NCBI GenBank assembly: GCA_020024595.1
Contig: JAHHTO010000130.1
Location: 1 to 6,597 of the forward strand
Direction: 5' to 3'
Length of the DNA: 6,597 nucleotides
From: Schaedlerella sp.
GTDB lineage: Bacteria; Bacillota; Clostridia; Lachnospirales; Lachnospiraceae
Shown: positions 5,438-6,597 of the stretch, in pieces
Numbering within the stretch: the stretch's first letter is position 1
Layout: every line of letters starts with the position of its first letter
Made by a program: the position numbers and the translations under genes
Notes under the pieces: model-generated
What the model was told of the DNA's origin: nothing
Database searches by the model: none
What the model saw: only the letters and a program-made list of their open reading frames with translations

Positions 5438-6496
5438 TTATTCTATAAATACGATTGGTTTTATCAAATTCTTCGGCTTATCCTTCATCATCAAAAGTGC
5501 TTCTTCCACTTTATCAAATCCATGGAACTGATGTGTTACTAAGCGAGAAGGTTTGATACGCCCTGCTTCTATCAAGGAGATCAATTTTTCCATACGAAGT
5601 CTTCCACCCGGCATCAATCCTGCTGCAATCTGTTTGTGTCCCATTCCACATCCCCATTCTACACGTGGAATTTTTACATAATCGCCTTCTCCTAAATAGT
5701 TTACATTTCCGATCTTTCCGCCTGGCTTTAACACTTTGATTGCAGTTGTGAATGTATCTACATCTCCACCGGCAATAATGACTTTATCTACGCCTTTATT
5801 ATCGGTTAAATCCATAACCTGATCCTCAATACTTCCATTCTTATAATTGATGATATGTGTTGCACCAAATTCTTTTGCAATCTCAACACAGTTCGGACGG
5901 CTTCCAACTGCATATATTTCAGATGCTCCTCTTATCGCTGCACCTGCTACAGCCATCAGACCAACCGGTCCTATACCAATAACAAGTACTTTATCTCCAA
6001 ACTGTACGTCTGCTAACTCTACTCCATGAAAGCCTGTCGGTACCATATCGCAAAGCATAACACCTGATACATCATCAATGGATTCCGGTAAGATTGCCAG
6101 ATTTCCGTCAGCATCATTCACATGAAAATACTCAGCAAACACTCCATCTTTAAAATTAGAAAACTTCCATCCAGCTAACATGCCTCCGGAATGCATAGAA
6201 TAACCAGCCTGTGCTTCTAAAGAATTCCAGTCAGGTGTGATAGCAGGAACAACAACTCGATCACCAGGTTTGAAGTCTTTTACTTCACTACCAACTTTTT
6301 CTACGATTCCAACAGCCTCATGACCTAAAATCATATCTGTACGCTCTCCGATAGCTCCAGACCAAACAGTATGTACATCTGATGTACATGGAGAGATTGC
6401 CGTAGGTCTTACAATCGCGTCTTTCGCTCCAATTTCAGGAACATCTTTTTCGACCCAGCCAATCTCACCGATTTTTTTCATTGCAAATCCTTTCAT
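5438..6496 (-). CDS. adh: NADP-dependent zinc alcohol dehydrogenase (secondary alcohol type)
   Basis: A 352-residue cytoplasmic medium-chain dehydrogenase that interconverts secondary (and some primary) alcohols with ketones or aldehydes using NADP(H). It closely follows the Clostridium beijerinckii isopropanol dehydrogenase (351 residues), including the opening MKGFAM, SPCTSDVHTV, MLAGWKFSNFKDGVF, the RVEWGCGMGHK segment and the closing KPKNLIKP. The catalytic zinc ligands C37, H59, E60 and D150 are in place, and the four-Cys structural zinc loop is absent, as in that subfamily. The Rossmann motif GIGPVG is at 174-179, and G198, S199, R200 and Y218, the NADP phosphate-binding set, are all present. 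AGGAGG (6510-6505) lies 8 bases before the ATG. The gene is monocistronic with its own promoter and terminator. It likely disposes of reducing equivalents during fermentation; the natural substrate (isopropanol/acetone, butanediol/acetoin or aldehydes) cannot be told from sequence. Confidence 0.96.
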   Translation of the reverse strand: MKGFAMKKIGEIGWVEKDVPEIGAKDAIVRPTAISPCTSDVHTVWSGAIGERTDMILGHEAVGIVEKVGSEVKDFKPGDRVVVPAITPDWNSLEAQAGYSMHSGGMLAGWKFSNFKDGVFAEYFHVNDADGNLAILPESIDDVSGVMLCDMVPTGFHGVELADVQFGDKVLVIGIGPVGLMAVAGAAIRGASEIYAVGSRPNCVEIAKEFGATHIINYKNGSIEDQVMDLTDNKGVDKVIIAGGDVDTFTTAIKVLKPGGKIGNVNYLGEGDYVKIPRVEWGCGMGHKQIAAGLMPGGRLRMEKLISLIEAGRIKPSRLVTHQFHGFDKVEEALLMMKDKPKNLIKPIVFIE

Positions 6497-6525
6497 TAGT
6501 AAATCCTCCTATTCTATTTTTTTGT

Positions 6526-6556
6526 ATTATAACACAAACATATATATAGTTTCCAA
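6526..6556 (-). promoter_or_regulatory. Extended -10 promoter of adh
   Basis: On the minus strand a perfect TATAAT (6531-6526) is preceded by TGT, giving an extended -10 (TGTTATAAT). A weak -35, TTGGAA (6556-6551), lies 19 bases away, longer than ideal, which the TG extension can offset. The transcript would start near 6519, with a leader of about 23 bases. Confidence 0.7.
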
Positions 6557-6560
6557 CTAT
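6546..6560. repeat. Inverted repeat overlapping the adh -35 box
   Basis: ATAGTT (6546-6551) and AACTAT (6555-6560) are perfect inverted arms around TCC, covering the -35 region. This is a plausible operator for a regulator of adh. A second pair, CTATTCTA (6509-6516) and TAGAATAG (6582-6589), flanks the whole promoter. The DNA is AT-rich, so chance is possible. Confidence 0.4.
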
Positions 6561-6597
6561 TTTTCTTAAAAAAATATAATTTAGAATAGAAAATATC

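Overview
The window looks like chromosomal DNA from a low-GC anaerobic Clostridium-type Firmicute, most likely a gut Lachnospiraceae. This rests on AT-rich intergenic DNA, strong AGGAGG-type ribosome binding sites, a clostridial NADP-dependent secondary alcohol dehydrogenase, a meso-diaminopimelate dehydrogenase and a cysteine desulfidase of the UPF0597 family. The taxonomic call is inference from gene content, not from a search. There are seven protein-coding genes. No tRNA, rRNA, CRISPR array or insertion sequence was found.

Layout. (1) 82-846, plus strand: a four-helix membrane protein of unknown function with a long hydrophilic, acidic and then basic/His-rich N-terminal tail. Its terminator (852-904) also serves the convergent operon. 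(2) 2292-934, minus strand: ddh (lysine/peptidoglycan branch) followed 45 bases later by a one-domain cupin. They are driven by a near-consensus promoter at 2408-2436 with a leader of about 109 bases that carries an isolated AGGAGG, a tiny uORF and ATTCAT repeats. (3) 3379-2477, minus strand: a 300-residue tyrosine-recombinase-fold protein that has lost several catalytic residues. Its promoter is overlaid by a large inverted repeat. (4) 5124-3536, minus strand: a UPF0597 L-cysteine desulfidase followed 32 bases later by a 76-residue protein of unknown function, closed by a 10-bp-stem terminator at 3477-3501. (5) 6496-5438, minus strand: a monocistronic NADP-dependent alcohol dehydrogenase with its own promoter and terminator.

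The 313-base gap 5125-5437 has no gene. It holds the adh terminator (5317-5358), a candidate promoter (5228-5256) and an untranslated leader with a 14-bp perfect palindrome ahead of the desulfidase. The gap 2293-2476 holds the ddh promoter and leader plus a 12-bp palindrome. The gap 3380-3535 holds a terminator, a promoter, the inverted repeat and a small GAAA-loop hairpin.

The metabolic genes are ordinary amino-acid and fermentation functions and do not form one obvious pathway. The most unusual item is the degenerate recombinase with the inverted repeat on its own promoter, which is more consistent with a DNA-binding regulator than with an active integrase. No complete new defence or mobile system is visible.
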